Shown here one piece after another: positions 36,601 through 44,200 of a stretch of DNA of 64,000 nucleotides (positions are counted from its first letter, which is position 1; the number at the start of each line of letters is the position of its first letter). The notes beneath the pieces are model-generated. The model made no database searches and had not been told where the DNA came from. It saw nothing but the letters and a program-made list of their open reading frames with translations. The DNA comes from Planctomyces sp. SH-PL62 (GTDB lineage Bacteria; Planctomycetota; Planctomycetia; Planctomycetales; Planctomycetaceae), in contig CAMDEA010000020.1 in the NCBI GenBank assembly GCA_945893045.1, positions 1 through 64,000 on the forward strand, read 5' to 3'. A program made the position numbers and the translations under genes.

Positions 36601-38752
36601 CGAAGACCGTGTGAAGGGCGCGCAGTTCAGCCGGGACGAGTTGCGCGTGCTGTCATGGAGCACTGACAAGACGGCACGATTGTGGGACGTGACCAAGACC
36701 GAGCCGCTCCAGGTCTTCAAACACGACGACTATTTGACAGGCGCGCAGTTCAGCCAAAATGAGTTGCGCGTGCTGACCTGGAGCAATGACAAGACGGCAC
36801 GGTTGTGGGACGTGACCAAGACCGAGCCGCTCCAGGTCTTCAAACACGAGAACCAAGTGCATGGCGCGCAGTTCAGCCGGGACGGGTCGCGCGTGCTGAC
36901 CTGGTGCGGTGACTGGACGGCACGGTTGTGGGACGTGACCAAGCCCGATCTGCTCCAGACCTTCAAACACGACCGCGATGTGTACGGCGCGCAGTTCAAC
37001 CAGAACGAGTCGCGTGTGCTGACTTGGAGCGAGGACCGGACGGCGCGGTTGTGGGACGTGACGAAGCCCGATCCGATTGAGACCTTCAAACACGAAGGTT
37101 CTGTACTTGGCGCGCAGTTCAGCCGGAACGAGTCAACCGTGCTGACCTGGAGCGGTGACAATACAGCACGGTTGTGGAACATGACCGAGCCCAAAACGCT
37201 CTGGACCTTCAAACACGACAGCCCTGTATTGGGCGCGCAGTTCAACCGAGACGAGTCACGCATGCTGACTTGGAGCAATGACAAGACGGCGCGGTTGTGG
37301 GACGTGACCAAGTCCGAACCGCTCCAGACCTTCAAACACGACGACGATGTGAGAGGCGCGCAATTCAGCCAGGACGAATCGCGCGTGCTGACCTGGAGCG
37401 GTAATCCGTTATCAGAACACGGCGACGTGCGGTTTTGGGACGTGAGCAAACTGGAGTCCGTTTATAACTTCGAACACGATAGCGGGTTGAACGGCCCGAA
37501 GTTCAGCCGGGACGAGTCACATGTACTGACCTGGAGCGGTGACAAGACGGCGCGGTTGTGGGACGTGACCCAGCCCGAGCCGCTTCGGACCCTTACGCAC
37601 GACAAGGCTGTGATAGGCGCACAGTTCAGCCGCGACGAGTCGCGCGTGCTGACCTGGAGCCGGGACAATACGGCGCGGTTGTGGGACGTGACCAACCCCA
37701 AGCCGATCCAAACCTTCAAACACGACAGCAGTGTGCTCGGCGCACAGTTCAGTCGTGACGAGTTGCGCGTCCTGACTTGGAGCGATGACAGTACGACACG
37801 GTTGTGGGACGTGACCAACACCGATCCGATCCAGACCTTCAAACACGACAGCGGTGTGCTCGGCGCGCAGTTCAGCCGGGATGAGTCGCGCGTGCTGACC
37901 TGGAGCCGGGACAATACGGCGCGGTTGTGGGACGTAACCAAGACCGAGCCGATCCAGACCTTCAAACACGACAAGGCTGTGAACGGCGCGCAGTTCAGCC
38001 GCGACGTATCGCGTGTGTTGACCTGGAGCGGTGACAAGACGGCGCGGTTGTGGGATGTGACCAACTCCGAGCCGATCCAGACCTTCAAACACGACCAGGC
38101 TGTGATGGGCGCGCAGTTCAGCAGCGACGAGTCGCGCGTGCTGACCTGGAGCGGTCAACTGTTTTCGATAACGAGTGAGGCGCGGTTGTGGGATGTAACC
38201 AAGACCGAGCCGATCCAGAGCTTCAAACACGATGACACCGTGAACGGCGCGAAGTTCAGCCGGGACGAGTCACATGTACTGACCTGGAGCGGTGATGGGA
38301 CGGCGCGGTTGTGGGACGTGACCAAGTCCGAGCCGATCCAGACCTTCAAACACGACAGCCGTGTGAACGGCGCGCAGTTCAGCCGGGACGAGTCGCGCGT
38401 GCTGACCTGGAGCCTTGGTGTCAGCAACGGTGAAGCGCGCTTGTGGGACGTGACCAAACCCGAGCCGCTCCAGACATTCAAACATGACGGCGGCGTGAAC
38501 GGCGCGCAGTTCAGCCGGGACGAGTCGCGTGTGTTGACCTGGAGCAATGACAAGACGGTGCGGTTGTGGAATGCCGTCGATCCATTGGCGATGTTGACCC
38601 CCGCCGAGCGGATCTTGGAGTTGGAAGTTCGCAGTGCGAAGACGTTGGATGCGAATCTGAATCTCCGCACGCTGTCGTTCGCGGAGTGGCAGGCCAAGGT
38701 GCAGTCGCCAGAGTATCGCGCGATCGAGCAGAAACTCCCCCAACGCAAATAA
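33614..38752 (+). CDS. DUF4062 - STAND-like ATPase - WD40 repeat protein, 1712 aa
   Basis: Residues about 6-125 are a DUF4062 domain (VRIFISSPGDVVEERNQARR), a Rossmann-like module found at the N-terminus of many STAND proteins. A STAND ATPase begins with PYRGLEVFDVRHADIFCGR (about 213-231), with Walker A VGASGSGKSSLARAG (about 255-269) and Walker B LLLVIDQMEELW (about 408-419). A membrane segment (about 778-798) and a Lys/Glu/Ala coiled coil (about 800-850) lead to 18 WD40-like repeats of about 41 residues (about 910-1650) and a conserved tail ending KLPQRK. Two palindromic insertions (34513-34600 and 35253-35362) lie in frame in the ATPase part. Repeat conservation is very high, as in HET-E-type immune STAND proteins. 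Probably an NTP-gated sensor or conflict protein; effector output unproven. Confidence 0.9.
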   Translation: MSDTQRVVRIFISSPGDVVEERNQARRVIEGLQKRYSGITLQPVLWEELALPATASFQETIDLILHQRPIDIAVFILWSRLGSPLSSRVSRPDGTPYRSGTEREFDLMLTAFEQSGNQRPVMLAYTRDDAAGFQQKLTRTPLNELEELLSQRKLAESFIREQFHDADGRNLRAYQTYREPVDFVGRLRTHLQQTLADLLGADAAPRWHEEPYRGLEVFDVRHADIFCGRDEETCDLLQRLRDQRRSGCAFAVIVGASGSGKSSLARAGVAATLLQHANDDGVKEWRTAFFTPSLAEIATAFAPKGPNSKAQGNALGSGPDSIGSPVGAKLNRSNALTDQPPVTSALLPSNILSALTQTLLAAVPELRTSMTSLDDIAAGLAQDAGLTTRLSITPAFARTAESAKGEMRLLLVIDQMEELWTDRRITPEDRDQFFAVIEALSRSGHVTVLATLRSDFYPHAQQVPTFLRLKGERGHFDLLPPSAAALQRLIVEPARLAGLTFERQEQTNRSLDEIILQDAARDPTVLPLLQYALSELYRLRSNDDSSRHRVHPGGSRALPLQTSPTATTASDRAREPLAQGQRRSGSAALLTFAAYEALGGVEGALGQRAEEIFQQLPQPAREALPELLPLLVTVDVAGEQSAVRRRTPLPERSDPPTAQQQLIDRLIAARFLTTDRQGDVPVVSLAHEALLRRWDRIAQWVTSNREHLRLRARVEHSQHRWASQGQHASLLLPTGLPLEEGQVLLREARPLLLAETTDYIERSITHRQSESRRQRLIRTTALTMSLTAALIAILAALWINTERNAALDAKTEESKAKTAVQVEAQKAKEAQETAEKQQAAALRENANHYWRLAVNIRDSKDPDPIRASHLFLRGAQSLDQIVTNQSTAADKAFLRSEAHAAGAVDRRYVRTWAHDGPVIGCVVSRDESRVLTWSEDKTVRLWDVTKPEPVQTFNHEDRVRGAQFSRDESRVLTWSWDKTVRLWDVTKTEPLQTFKHEDRVKGAQFSRDELRVLSWSTDKTARLWDVTKTEPLQVFKHDDYLTGAQFSQNELRVLTWSNDKTARLWDVTKTEPLQVFKHENQVHGAQFSRDGSRVLTWCGDWTARLWDVTKPDLLQTFKHDRDVYGAQFNQNESRVLTWSEDRTARLWDVTKPDPIETFKHEGSVLGAQFSRNESTVLTWSGDNTARLWNMTEPKTLWTFKHDSPVLGAQFNRDESRMLTWSNDKTARLWDVTKSEPLQTFKHDDDVRGAQFSQDESRVLTWSGNPLSEHGDVRFWDVSKLESVYNFEHDSGLNGPKFSRDESHVLTWSGDKTARLWDVTQPEPLRTLTHDKAVIGAQFSRDESRVLTWSRDNTARLWDVTNPKPIQTFKHDSSVLGAQFSRDELRVLTWSDDSTTRLWDVTNTDPIQTFKHDSGVLGAQFSRDESRVLTWSRDNTARLWDVTKTEPIQTFKHDKAVNGAQFSRDVSRVLTWSGDKTARLWDVTNSEPIQTFKHDQAVMGAQFSSDESRVLTWSGQLFSITSEARLWDVTKTEPIQSFKHDDTVNGAKFSRDESHVLTWSGDGTARLWDVTKSEPIQTFKHDSRVNGAQFSRDESRVLTWSLGVSNGEARLWDVTKPEPLQTFKHDGGVNGAQFSRDESRVLTWSNDKTVRLWNAVDPLAMLTPAERILELEVRSAKTLDANLNLRTLSFAEWQAKVQSPEYRAIEQKLPQRK
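34513..34600. repeat. in-frame palindromic insertion in the DUF4062-STAND gene
   Basis: Outer arms TTTCGCCCC (34513-34521) and GGGGCGAAA (34592-34600) enclose the hairpin CCCAGGGCAACGCCCTGGG. It is related to the intergenic palindromes at 39267-39435 and 39974-40140, which share CCCAGGCCAACGGCCTGGG and GGGGCGAAACTC. It is translated as a Pro/Gly/Asn-rich stretch between two parts of the ATPase domain without breaking the frame. Confidence 0.75.
35253..35362. repeat. in-frame palindromic insertion 2 in the DUF4062-STAND gene
   Basis: The left half (GCCACCGGGTTCATCCCGGT, then GGTTCCCGCGCTCTGCCGCT) is nearly the same as the start of the intergenic element at 40575-40719. The right half (AGCGACAGAGCGCGGGAACC then TCTGGCACAAGGCCAGAGGC) is its inverted partner. 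The reading frame stays open through the element, adding about 36 Arg/Pro/Thr/Ala-rich residues. Confidence 0.8.
36343..38592 (+). repeat. 18 near-identical WD40 coding repeats of about 123 bp
   Basis: Each unit encodes a pattern F-K-H-D-x-x-V-x-G-A-Q-F-S-R-D-E-S-R-V-L, then TWSxDxTARLWDVTK and a short linker. Nucleotide identity between units is strikingly high, with blocks such as GGCGCGCAGTTCAGCCGGGA repeated nearly unchanged. Variation is concentrated in the two residues before the first V, in the residue after it, and in the two to eight residues after TWS. Units 9, 15 and 17 carry short insertions there. This points to recent amplification or gene conversion of the repeats. Confidence 0.9.
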
Positions 38753-38761
38753 CGCCTCCGC

Positions 38762-38901
38762 AGCCGGGGTCAGGTCTTCAAATTTCATTTTTGGCACCGC
38801 AATCCACCCCCGACTCTCGTTTCACATCGGCATTCCAATTCCTATCGCGCCGAATTCGCGAAGCCAAAAATGAAATTTGAAGACCTGACCCCTGACCGGT
38901 T
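38762..38901. mobile_element. 140-bp MITE-like element, copy A
   Basis: Near-perfect terminal inverted repeats of about 30 bp (GGGGTCAGGTCTTCAAATTT at 38766 and AAATTTGAAGACCTGACCCC ending at 38892), plus AGCC on the left and TGACCGGTT on the right that are conserved in all copies. Contains no transposase; it resembles non-autonomous or REP-like elements. Same orientation as copy B, opposite to copy C. Confidence 0.85.
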
Positions 38902-38910
38902 ACGGCGCGG

Positions 38911-39056
38911 GTGGCCCAGCTTGTTTCAAGCTGGGTGCGCAGCACAAGAAACTCAGATCGGTATCGAATCAGGAAACCGTGTCGAATCCAGTTTGACGCT
39001 CCCACTGGAGCTTCTTGTGCCTTCGGCACCCAGCTTCTCCGAAGCTGGGCCACCCA
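38911..39056. repeat. palindromic repeat between tail copies 1 and 2
   Basis: GGGTGGCCCAGCTTGTTTCA followed by AGCTGGGTGCGCAGCACAAG is mirrored by CTTGTGCCTTCGGCACCCAG and CTTCTCCGAAGCTGGGCCAC. It lies directly between the MITE-like element and the second copy of the gene tail. Confidence 0.75.
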
Positions 39057-39059
39057 CCC

Positions 39060-39242
39060 GCCGAGCGGATCTTGCAGTTGGAAGTTCGCAGTGCGATGAC
39101 CTTGGATGCGAATCTGAAACTCCGCACGCTGTCGTTCGCGGAGTGGCAGGCTCAGGTGCAGTCGCCAGAGTATCGCGCGATCGAGCAGAAACTCCCCCAA
39201 CGCCCGCAGGCTCAACGACTCGCGAAACCAACTGCCGATTGA
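39060..39242 (+). pseudogene. partial copy of the WD40 gene 3' end (tail copy 2)
   Basis: Translation from 39060 is AERILQLEVRSAMTLDANLK and onward, matching the last about 50 residues of the protein ending at 38752. It stays open and ends with PQAQRLAKPTAD before a stop, a different C-terminus from the parent (KLPQRK). No start codon or upstream domain belongs to it. It is either a remnant or a donor segment for recombination. Confidence 0.8.
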
Positions 39243-39266
39243 ACTGTTTCAGCACCGAAGGTGTGT

Positions 39267-39435
39267 GACTCGATAGCCCAGGCCAACGGCCTGGGTTTGC
39301 GGACGAGGACAACTCCTCAGCCCCAACGGGGCGAAACTCGATGTCCTGAAAACGAGTTTCGCCCCGTTGGGGCTGACGGAATGTTGTTGATCCGTGTCCC
39401 CAGGCCGTTGGCCTGGGCTATCGAGTGACGCACCT
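39267..39435. repeat. palindromic repeat between tail copies 2 and 3
   Basis: TCGATAGCCCAGGCCAACGG and CCGTTGGCCTGGGCTATCGA form the outer arms. TCAGCCCCAACGGGGCGAAA and TTTCGCCCCGTTGGGGCTGA form an inner pair. Repeated almost unchanged at 39974-40140, 707 bases downstream. Confidence 0.85.
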
Positions 39436-39445
39436 TTGGTGCTGA

Positions 39446-39580
39446 GAGTTGGAACTTCGATACGAAATGACGTTGGATGCGAATCTGAATCTCCGCACGC
39501 TGTCGTTCGCGGAGTGGCAGGCCAAGGTGCAGTCGCCAGAGTATCGCGCGATCGAGCAGAAACTCCCCCAACGCCCTTAG
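39446..39580 (+). pseudogene. partial copy of the WD40 gene 3' end (tail copy 3)
   Basis: Open in frame from 39446: ELELRYEMTLDANLNLRTLS and on to EQKLPQRP, ending in a TAG at 39578-39580. The last two bases of the stop belong to the left end of MITE-like copy B. It aligns to the final about 44 residues of the parent. Confidence 0.8.
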
Positions 39581-39718
39581 CCGGGGTCAGGTCTTCAAAT
39601 TTCATTTTTGGCCACACAATCCACCCCCGACTCTCGTTCCATATCGCCATTCCAATTCATATCGCACCGAATTCGCGAAACCAAAAATGAAATTTGAAGA
39701 CCTGACCCCTGACCGGTT
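39579..39718. mobile_element. 140-bp MITE-like element, copy B
   Basis: Nearly identical to copy A across ends and interior, with the same length and orientation. The terminal repeats are at 39583 and ending 39709; the conserved AGCC and TGACCGGTT flanks are present. Directly followed by tail copy 4. Confidence 0.85.
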
Positions 39719-39721
39719 ACC

Positions 39722-39949
39722 ACGCGGTTGTGGGATGCCGTCGATCCATTGGCGATGTTGACACCTGCCGAGCGGAAATTGCAGTTGGAAGTTCGCAGTG
39801 CGATGACCTTGGATGCGAATCTGAAACTCCGCACGCTGTCGTTCGCGGAGTGGCAGGCCAAGGTGCAGTCGCCGGAGTATCGCGCGATTGAGCAGAAACT
39901 CCCCCAACGGCCGCAGGCTCAACGACTCACGAAACCAACTGCCGATTGA
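39722..39949 (+). pseudogene. partial copy of the WD40 gene 3' end (tail copy 4)
   Basis: The longest copy: it begins in the final WD40 blade (TRLWDAVDPLAMLTPAERK) and runs without interruption to LPQRPQAQRLTKPTAD and a stop. Closest to copy 2, with which it shares the 12-residue alternative C-terminus. An internal ATG at 39728 could in principle start a 73-residue protein, but there is no ribosome-binding site. Confidence 0.8.
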
Positions 39950-39973
39950 ACTGTTTCAGCACCGAAGGTGTGT

Positions 39974-40140
39974 GACTCGATAGCCCAGGCCAACGGCCTG
40001 GGTTTGCGGACGAGGACAACTCCTCAGCCCCAACGGGGCGAAACTCGATGTCCTGAAAACGATTTTCGCCCCGTTGGGGCTGACGGAATATTGTTGATCC
40101 GTCGCCCCAGGCCGTTGGCCTGGGCTATCGAGTGACGCAC
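39974..40140. repeat. palindromic repeat between tail copies 4 and 5
   Basis: Second copy of the element at 39267-39435, differing at only a few positions, offset by 707 bases. Together with the flanking tails it shows that a block including copies 2 and 3 was duplicated to give copies 4 and 5. Confidence 0.85.
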
Positions 40141-40152
40141 CTTTGGTGCTGA

Positions 40153-40281
40153 GAGTTGGAGCTTCGATACGAAACGACGTTGGATCCGAATCTGAATCTC
40201 CGCACGCTGTCGTTCGCGGAGTGGCAGGCCAAGGTGAAGTCGCCAGAGTATCGCGCGATCGAGAAGCACCTCCCCCGCTGA
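40153..40281 (+). pseudogene. partial copy of the WD40 gene 3' end (tail copy 5)
   Basis: Open from 40153 (ELELRYETTLDPNLNLRTLS) to EKHLPR and a TGA at 40279-40281. The last codons (CTCCCCCGCTGA) come from the left arm of the next palindromic element, which has overwritten the usual KLPQR ending. Confidence 0.75.
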
Positions 40282-40396
40282 GCTTGCCTCAGCGGCTCGC
40301 GGGTTTCTGCGCTACCGAGACTTCCCCCGAATCCCTTCCGCCCGTAGCGCAGAAACCCGTCAACCGCTGACACAAGGTCAGCGGGGGGGAGAGGCC
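40270..40396. repeat. palindromic repeat between tail copies 5 and 6
   Basis: TCCCCCGCTGAGCTTGCCTC with GGGTTTCTGCGCTAC on the left is mirrored by GTAGCGCAGAAACCC and GACACAAGGTCAGCGGGGGG on the right. It follows the same layout (outer hairpin, inner GCGC stem) as the family at 40575 but with different sequence. Confidence 0.7.
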
Positions 40397-40573
40397 GTCG
40401 ATCCATTGGCAATGTTGACACCCGCCGAGCGGATCTTGGAGTTGGAAGTTCGCAGTGCGATGACCTTGGATGCGAATCTGAAGCTCCGCACGCTGTCGTT
40501 CGCGGAGTGGCAGGCCAAGGGGCAGTCGCCAGAGTCTCGCGCGATCGAGCCGAAACTCCCCCAACGCCAATAA
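40394..40573 (+). pseudogene. partial copy of the WD40 gene 3' end (tail copy 6)
   Basis: Open from the preceding element: AVDPLAMLTPAERILELEV and onward, ending KLPQRQ and TAA at 40571-40573. Compared with the parent it has substitutions at Q-to-P, V-to-G and Y-to-S positions in the otherwise invariant block, suggesting weaker constraint. Still free of internal stops. Confidence 0.75.
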
Positions 40574-40574
40574 T

Positions 40575-40719
40575 GCCTCCGGGCTTGTCCCGGTGGTTCC
40601 CGCGCTCTGCAGCTACGGCGCGGAAAAGCAGAAAGACGCCCCGATCGAAGCCTTGCTGAGCGTTCCTGGCCCGTAGCTGCAGAGCGCGGGAACCACCCTG
40701 ACAAGCAGGGTGGCGGAGG
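40575..40719. repeat. 145-bp palindromic repeat (family with 35253 and 52117)
   Basis: GCCTCCGGGCTTGTCCCGGT then GGTTCCCGCGCTCTGCAGCT is mirrored by AGCTGCAGAGCGCGGGAACC and CCCTGACAAGCAGGGTGGCG. The interior GATCGAAGCCTTGCTGAGCG also occurs, inverted, at 52117-52191. Marks the downstream end of the tail array. Confidence 0.85.
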
Positions 40720-41247
40720 GTGTCACATTGGGACGCGGTCATTTTCGGGCGGAGCGACGTCGATGAGCGCTACGACATCCCCAAGTCGCCGCTGGATGGC
40801 AGCACCAAAATCTATCGGCCGGAGATTCCCATTCATCTCCTTGGGAAAACGGGGGAGCTTTTCTCATACGGCTTGGTCGATACGGGCGCGGATCGCGTCG
40901 TGATCAGCACGACGATCGCGGAACACATCGGCGCTCAATGCGACACGACGAGACGCTGGCCAGTTCATGGATTCGCGGGACAAGGGTCGTCACTCGCTGC
41001 GCAAACTCTTCGACTCGCTCGCGAGCCATTTCCAGAATGCTGGTCCTCGTTGGTTTCCCATCGCAAGGAAATCGCCGACGGACAAAACCGGGGCCGAGAT
41101 GCGGGCAGCACTCTCAACACGCCCTGCGCGGAAGGCCAATCACGAGTCACACGACGTGACTCTGCTCCAAGGGGGCGTGACTCGAAATCCCAGGGCATCC
41201 GTCGCACGACGCAGTCCGACTTACCCTGCCAACCGCTCCGCAGTTGA
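40720..41247 (+). pseudogene. truncated retropepsin-like aspartic protease fragment
   Basis: Residues about 22-75 look like the start of a retropepsin-fold protease: PLDGSTKIYRPEIPIHLL, then GLVDTGADRVVIS with the DTGA active-site motif, then TIAEHIGAQ. After about residue 85 the composition becomes Arg/Ser/Gln-rich and low in structure, as expected when an ORF runs into non-coding or frame-shifted DNA. The GTG start at 40720 touches the preceding palindrome. The frame overlaps the end of the converging ATPase gene by 27 bases. Probably a broken gene; if intact only the first third is meaningful. Confidence 0.55.
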
Positions 41248-44200
41248 GAACTGACTGAGCCGCAGATTCGCGCAGCCCGCGTTCGTGAACAAGCTGGTCA
41301 GGTGCGGATGGCAGGTGAAGAACAGCACTTGATGGCCACGCTGAGCGAACTCAACCAGTTCGCCGGCCGCGACCGCGGCCCGTGCCGGGTCGAGCGTCAG
41401 CAGCACATCATCCAACAGCAACGGCAGGTCGAGGCCGCGGCGGCTGAAGTCGTCGATCAGTGCGAGTCGAATCGCCAGCAACAACAGTTCGCGCGTGCTG
41501 CCGCTGAGTTGATCCAAGCACCACGTCGTGCCGGTCGCGTCATCGACTCGCAGCGAACGATGCCGCAGCGGGGTCCACAGCGTGCGGTACTTGCCGGACG
41601 TCAGCCGCGAGAAGTAACGCGAGGCCGCGGCCAAGATGCCCGGCTGACAAATGCGCTCGTAGCGTGTCCGAATGCCGTCGAGCGCCTGGCCGGTCCATTC
41701 GTCGGCCAGCCACTCTTCCGCGACGGCGGTGATTTGCGAGCGGACGATCTCGCGGTCCAGCAGCCAGTCGGACGGCTCGTCATCCGCTTCGAGTTGTTCG
41801 ATCTCCTGCCGCGCGCGACCCAGCTCCTCGTGGAGTTGTTCGATCTCGTCGTCAATCTCCTGAGCTTCGTGCCGCAAATTGGTCAGCGTGGCGGCGTGCT
41901 GACTGGCATCAAACCGCAGGAGATCATCTTCGACGATCGCCAGTTCGGGATTCGTGCGTCCGACTTCGGCCAGTTCTTCTTTCGTCGCGTCCATCTGGTC
42001 GAGCAGTTGCTCGTGGCGTTCGACAATGATCGCTCGGCGTGCGTAGTCGCCGCGGTCGGTCGCGCAGCCTTGTCGCAGCAATGCAGATCGCTGCAATCGC
42101 AAGTCGTCGATCTTCTCCAAGTACTCCGCCGCTTCGGCTCGGCGGCGGCGTTCTTCGCGGCGCAAGCGCAAACGCTCCTGCAACGTCGCCGTCAATTGCT
42201 GGAGATCCTGGTCCCAAACCTGAAAGACCTCGGCCGTCGTTCGCTGTTCGAGATCGCGGCGGTTCAGTCGATGCAGAACCTCGACGATGCGGCTGCGCGT
42301 CGTCTGCACGGTTTCGAGATGCCGTTTGAAGTCAGCCTCGACCGTTTGAAACGCTTTGAGCAATTCATTCGCCGCGACCAGTCGCTGCCACAGATCAAAT
42401 GTCTCGGAAACGCGGACGCTTTCCGGCAACCCAAGTTGTTTGAGCGTTTCGCACCAGGCTTGCCGCGCGGTCGTCAACTCCTGAGCCGCCGCCTCGTGCC
42501 GGTCGCGCCGCGGAGCACGCTTCTGTTGATTGCTGGCGAACTCACGCTTCAACTCGATCAGACGTTCGAGTTCCTCAACGGTGACTTCGTCCTCTCGGTT
42601 CGAGTGAGAAAGCAGTCCGTTGGCGTTCAAACCAACGGACTGCTCGCCTGACCCAGAAGCGAGTTGAGATTCGGGATTTGAAGTTTCAAATTTGAGATTT
42701 GAGATTTGAGATTTGAGATTTGAAATTTGAGATTCAACGCCGGTCAGCGTCTGCCACGTCTCGCGCGCCTCGCGCAAGCGGGCTTCGTTCTCGCGGAGTT
42801 CATCGTTCATCGCGTCGAGGCTGTCGCGAACCTGTTGCTCGAAGTGCAGCTTCAGCGACAACGCTAATCCGCCGCAGACGGTGCCGAGCAGCGCGTATGC
42901 CGCGCCGGCAATCGCGTTCGACGAGAAACCGGTTGCCAATCCCAACAGCGCCAGCACGATCCCGCCAACCGCGAAGAAGCCGAGCACTCCCAACACCCAC
43001 TGCGGCAGGATGAGCCGCGGCTCTAAGCGTTCGAGTTGCCGCGAGATGCTGACGCGGCGTTGTTCGAGTTCGATGATCCGCGAATGCAGATGCTCGATCT
43101 CCGGATCGTCGGTGCTGATCGTGGAGACGGCCCGCGCGATCGGGATCGCGAGCGGCGTGGCACGTTGCTGTCGTGCGCGGCGCAACGCCCCTTCCAAGCT
43201 GAGGCCGTCCAGTTTTTTGGCGGCGGCGTCCAGTTCGTCCGATTGCTGCTGGCAAAGCTGTGACAAGTGAATCAGCCGCTGCTTCCATTTGTTGCGCTTC
43301 GAGACCGCGCGGCGGAATAGCCGAGCCTTCTCGACCAGCCGGTAATGCGCCGCGACTGACGTGTCCAACGCTTCCAGTTTCGCAACGGTCCAGTCCGCGC
43401 CAAGCGATTGGACAGCCGCGTCGAGGATTTCCTTCTTCGACTTGGCGGTCGCATGCACGGCCCGCGCCCGCTCTTCCACTCGGCCGGTGTGTTCGCGCTG
43501 ATCGAGGAGCCCGCGCATCGCGACTGAGCAACGCCGCAGGTCGCGCGGCACGGAGACCTTCTTGGCATCGCGATGGAACTGCTTCGCCTCACCAATCAGC
43601 GCCTCGCGGCACTTCAAGGCCGTCTGCAATTCCTGTTCGATGAGATCGAATCGCGCGATGCCCCCTTCCGGGAAGTCGTCGATCCGCGGCAGACGCAGCA
43701 ACTCGGCCTGCAAGTTTCGCAGCCGCTGCCACGGCATCCAGACACGCTCGATGTGCGTGAAGCCGCGCAGTGATTCCTGAACTTGCGACCGACGCGATTG
43801 CAGTTCCGCGAGCCGTTGCTCGTGATGCCGACGCAGCCGGACAACTTCTCCGTACCGTTGCAGTCGGACTTCTTGTGTCGCGATCTGTCCGCTGAGTTGT
43901 TCGTACCGGGTCAGCAACTGCGGCAGCGCGTTCTGGCGCGCGGTATCCCAAAGCCGTGCCGCGTCGTCGGACATTTCGTCTCGCGCGCCGAGCAGCGTTT
44001 GTCCGAAGGGGCCGAGCGTCTCGCCATGAATCGCTCGCGCGACCTGATCGTCCGCCAGATTCGACAATTCGTGCAGCTCGCGCAATCCCAACGAGTAGAT
44101 TTGGTCGAATAGCTTTTCCGGCAAGTCGCCGAGCAGGTCGCTCAGCGCGTCGGTCAGCGGCAGCGTCGTCGGAGCTTCTTCGAGAGAGCTCGTTGATTCG

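Noticed and set aside
36343..38592. Regularly spaced repeats that could be taken for a CRISPR array
   Set aside because: Units are about 123 bases, are continuous coding sequence and translate to WD40 blades; there are no spacers and no cas genes.
38568..40573. Template/variable repeat pairs of a diversity-generating retroelement
   Set aside because: Differences among the tail copies are not confined to adenines, and no reverse transcriptase gene is present in the window.
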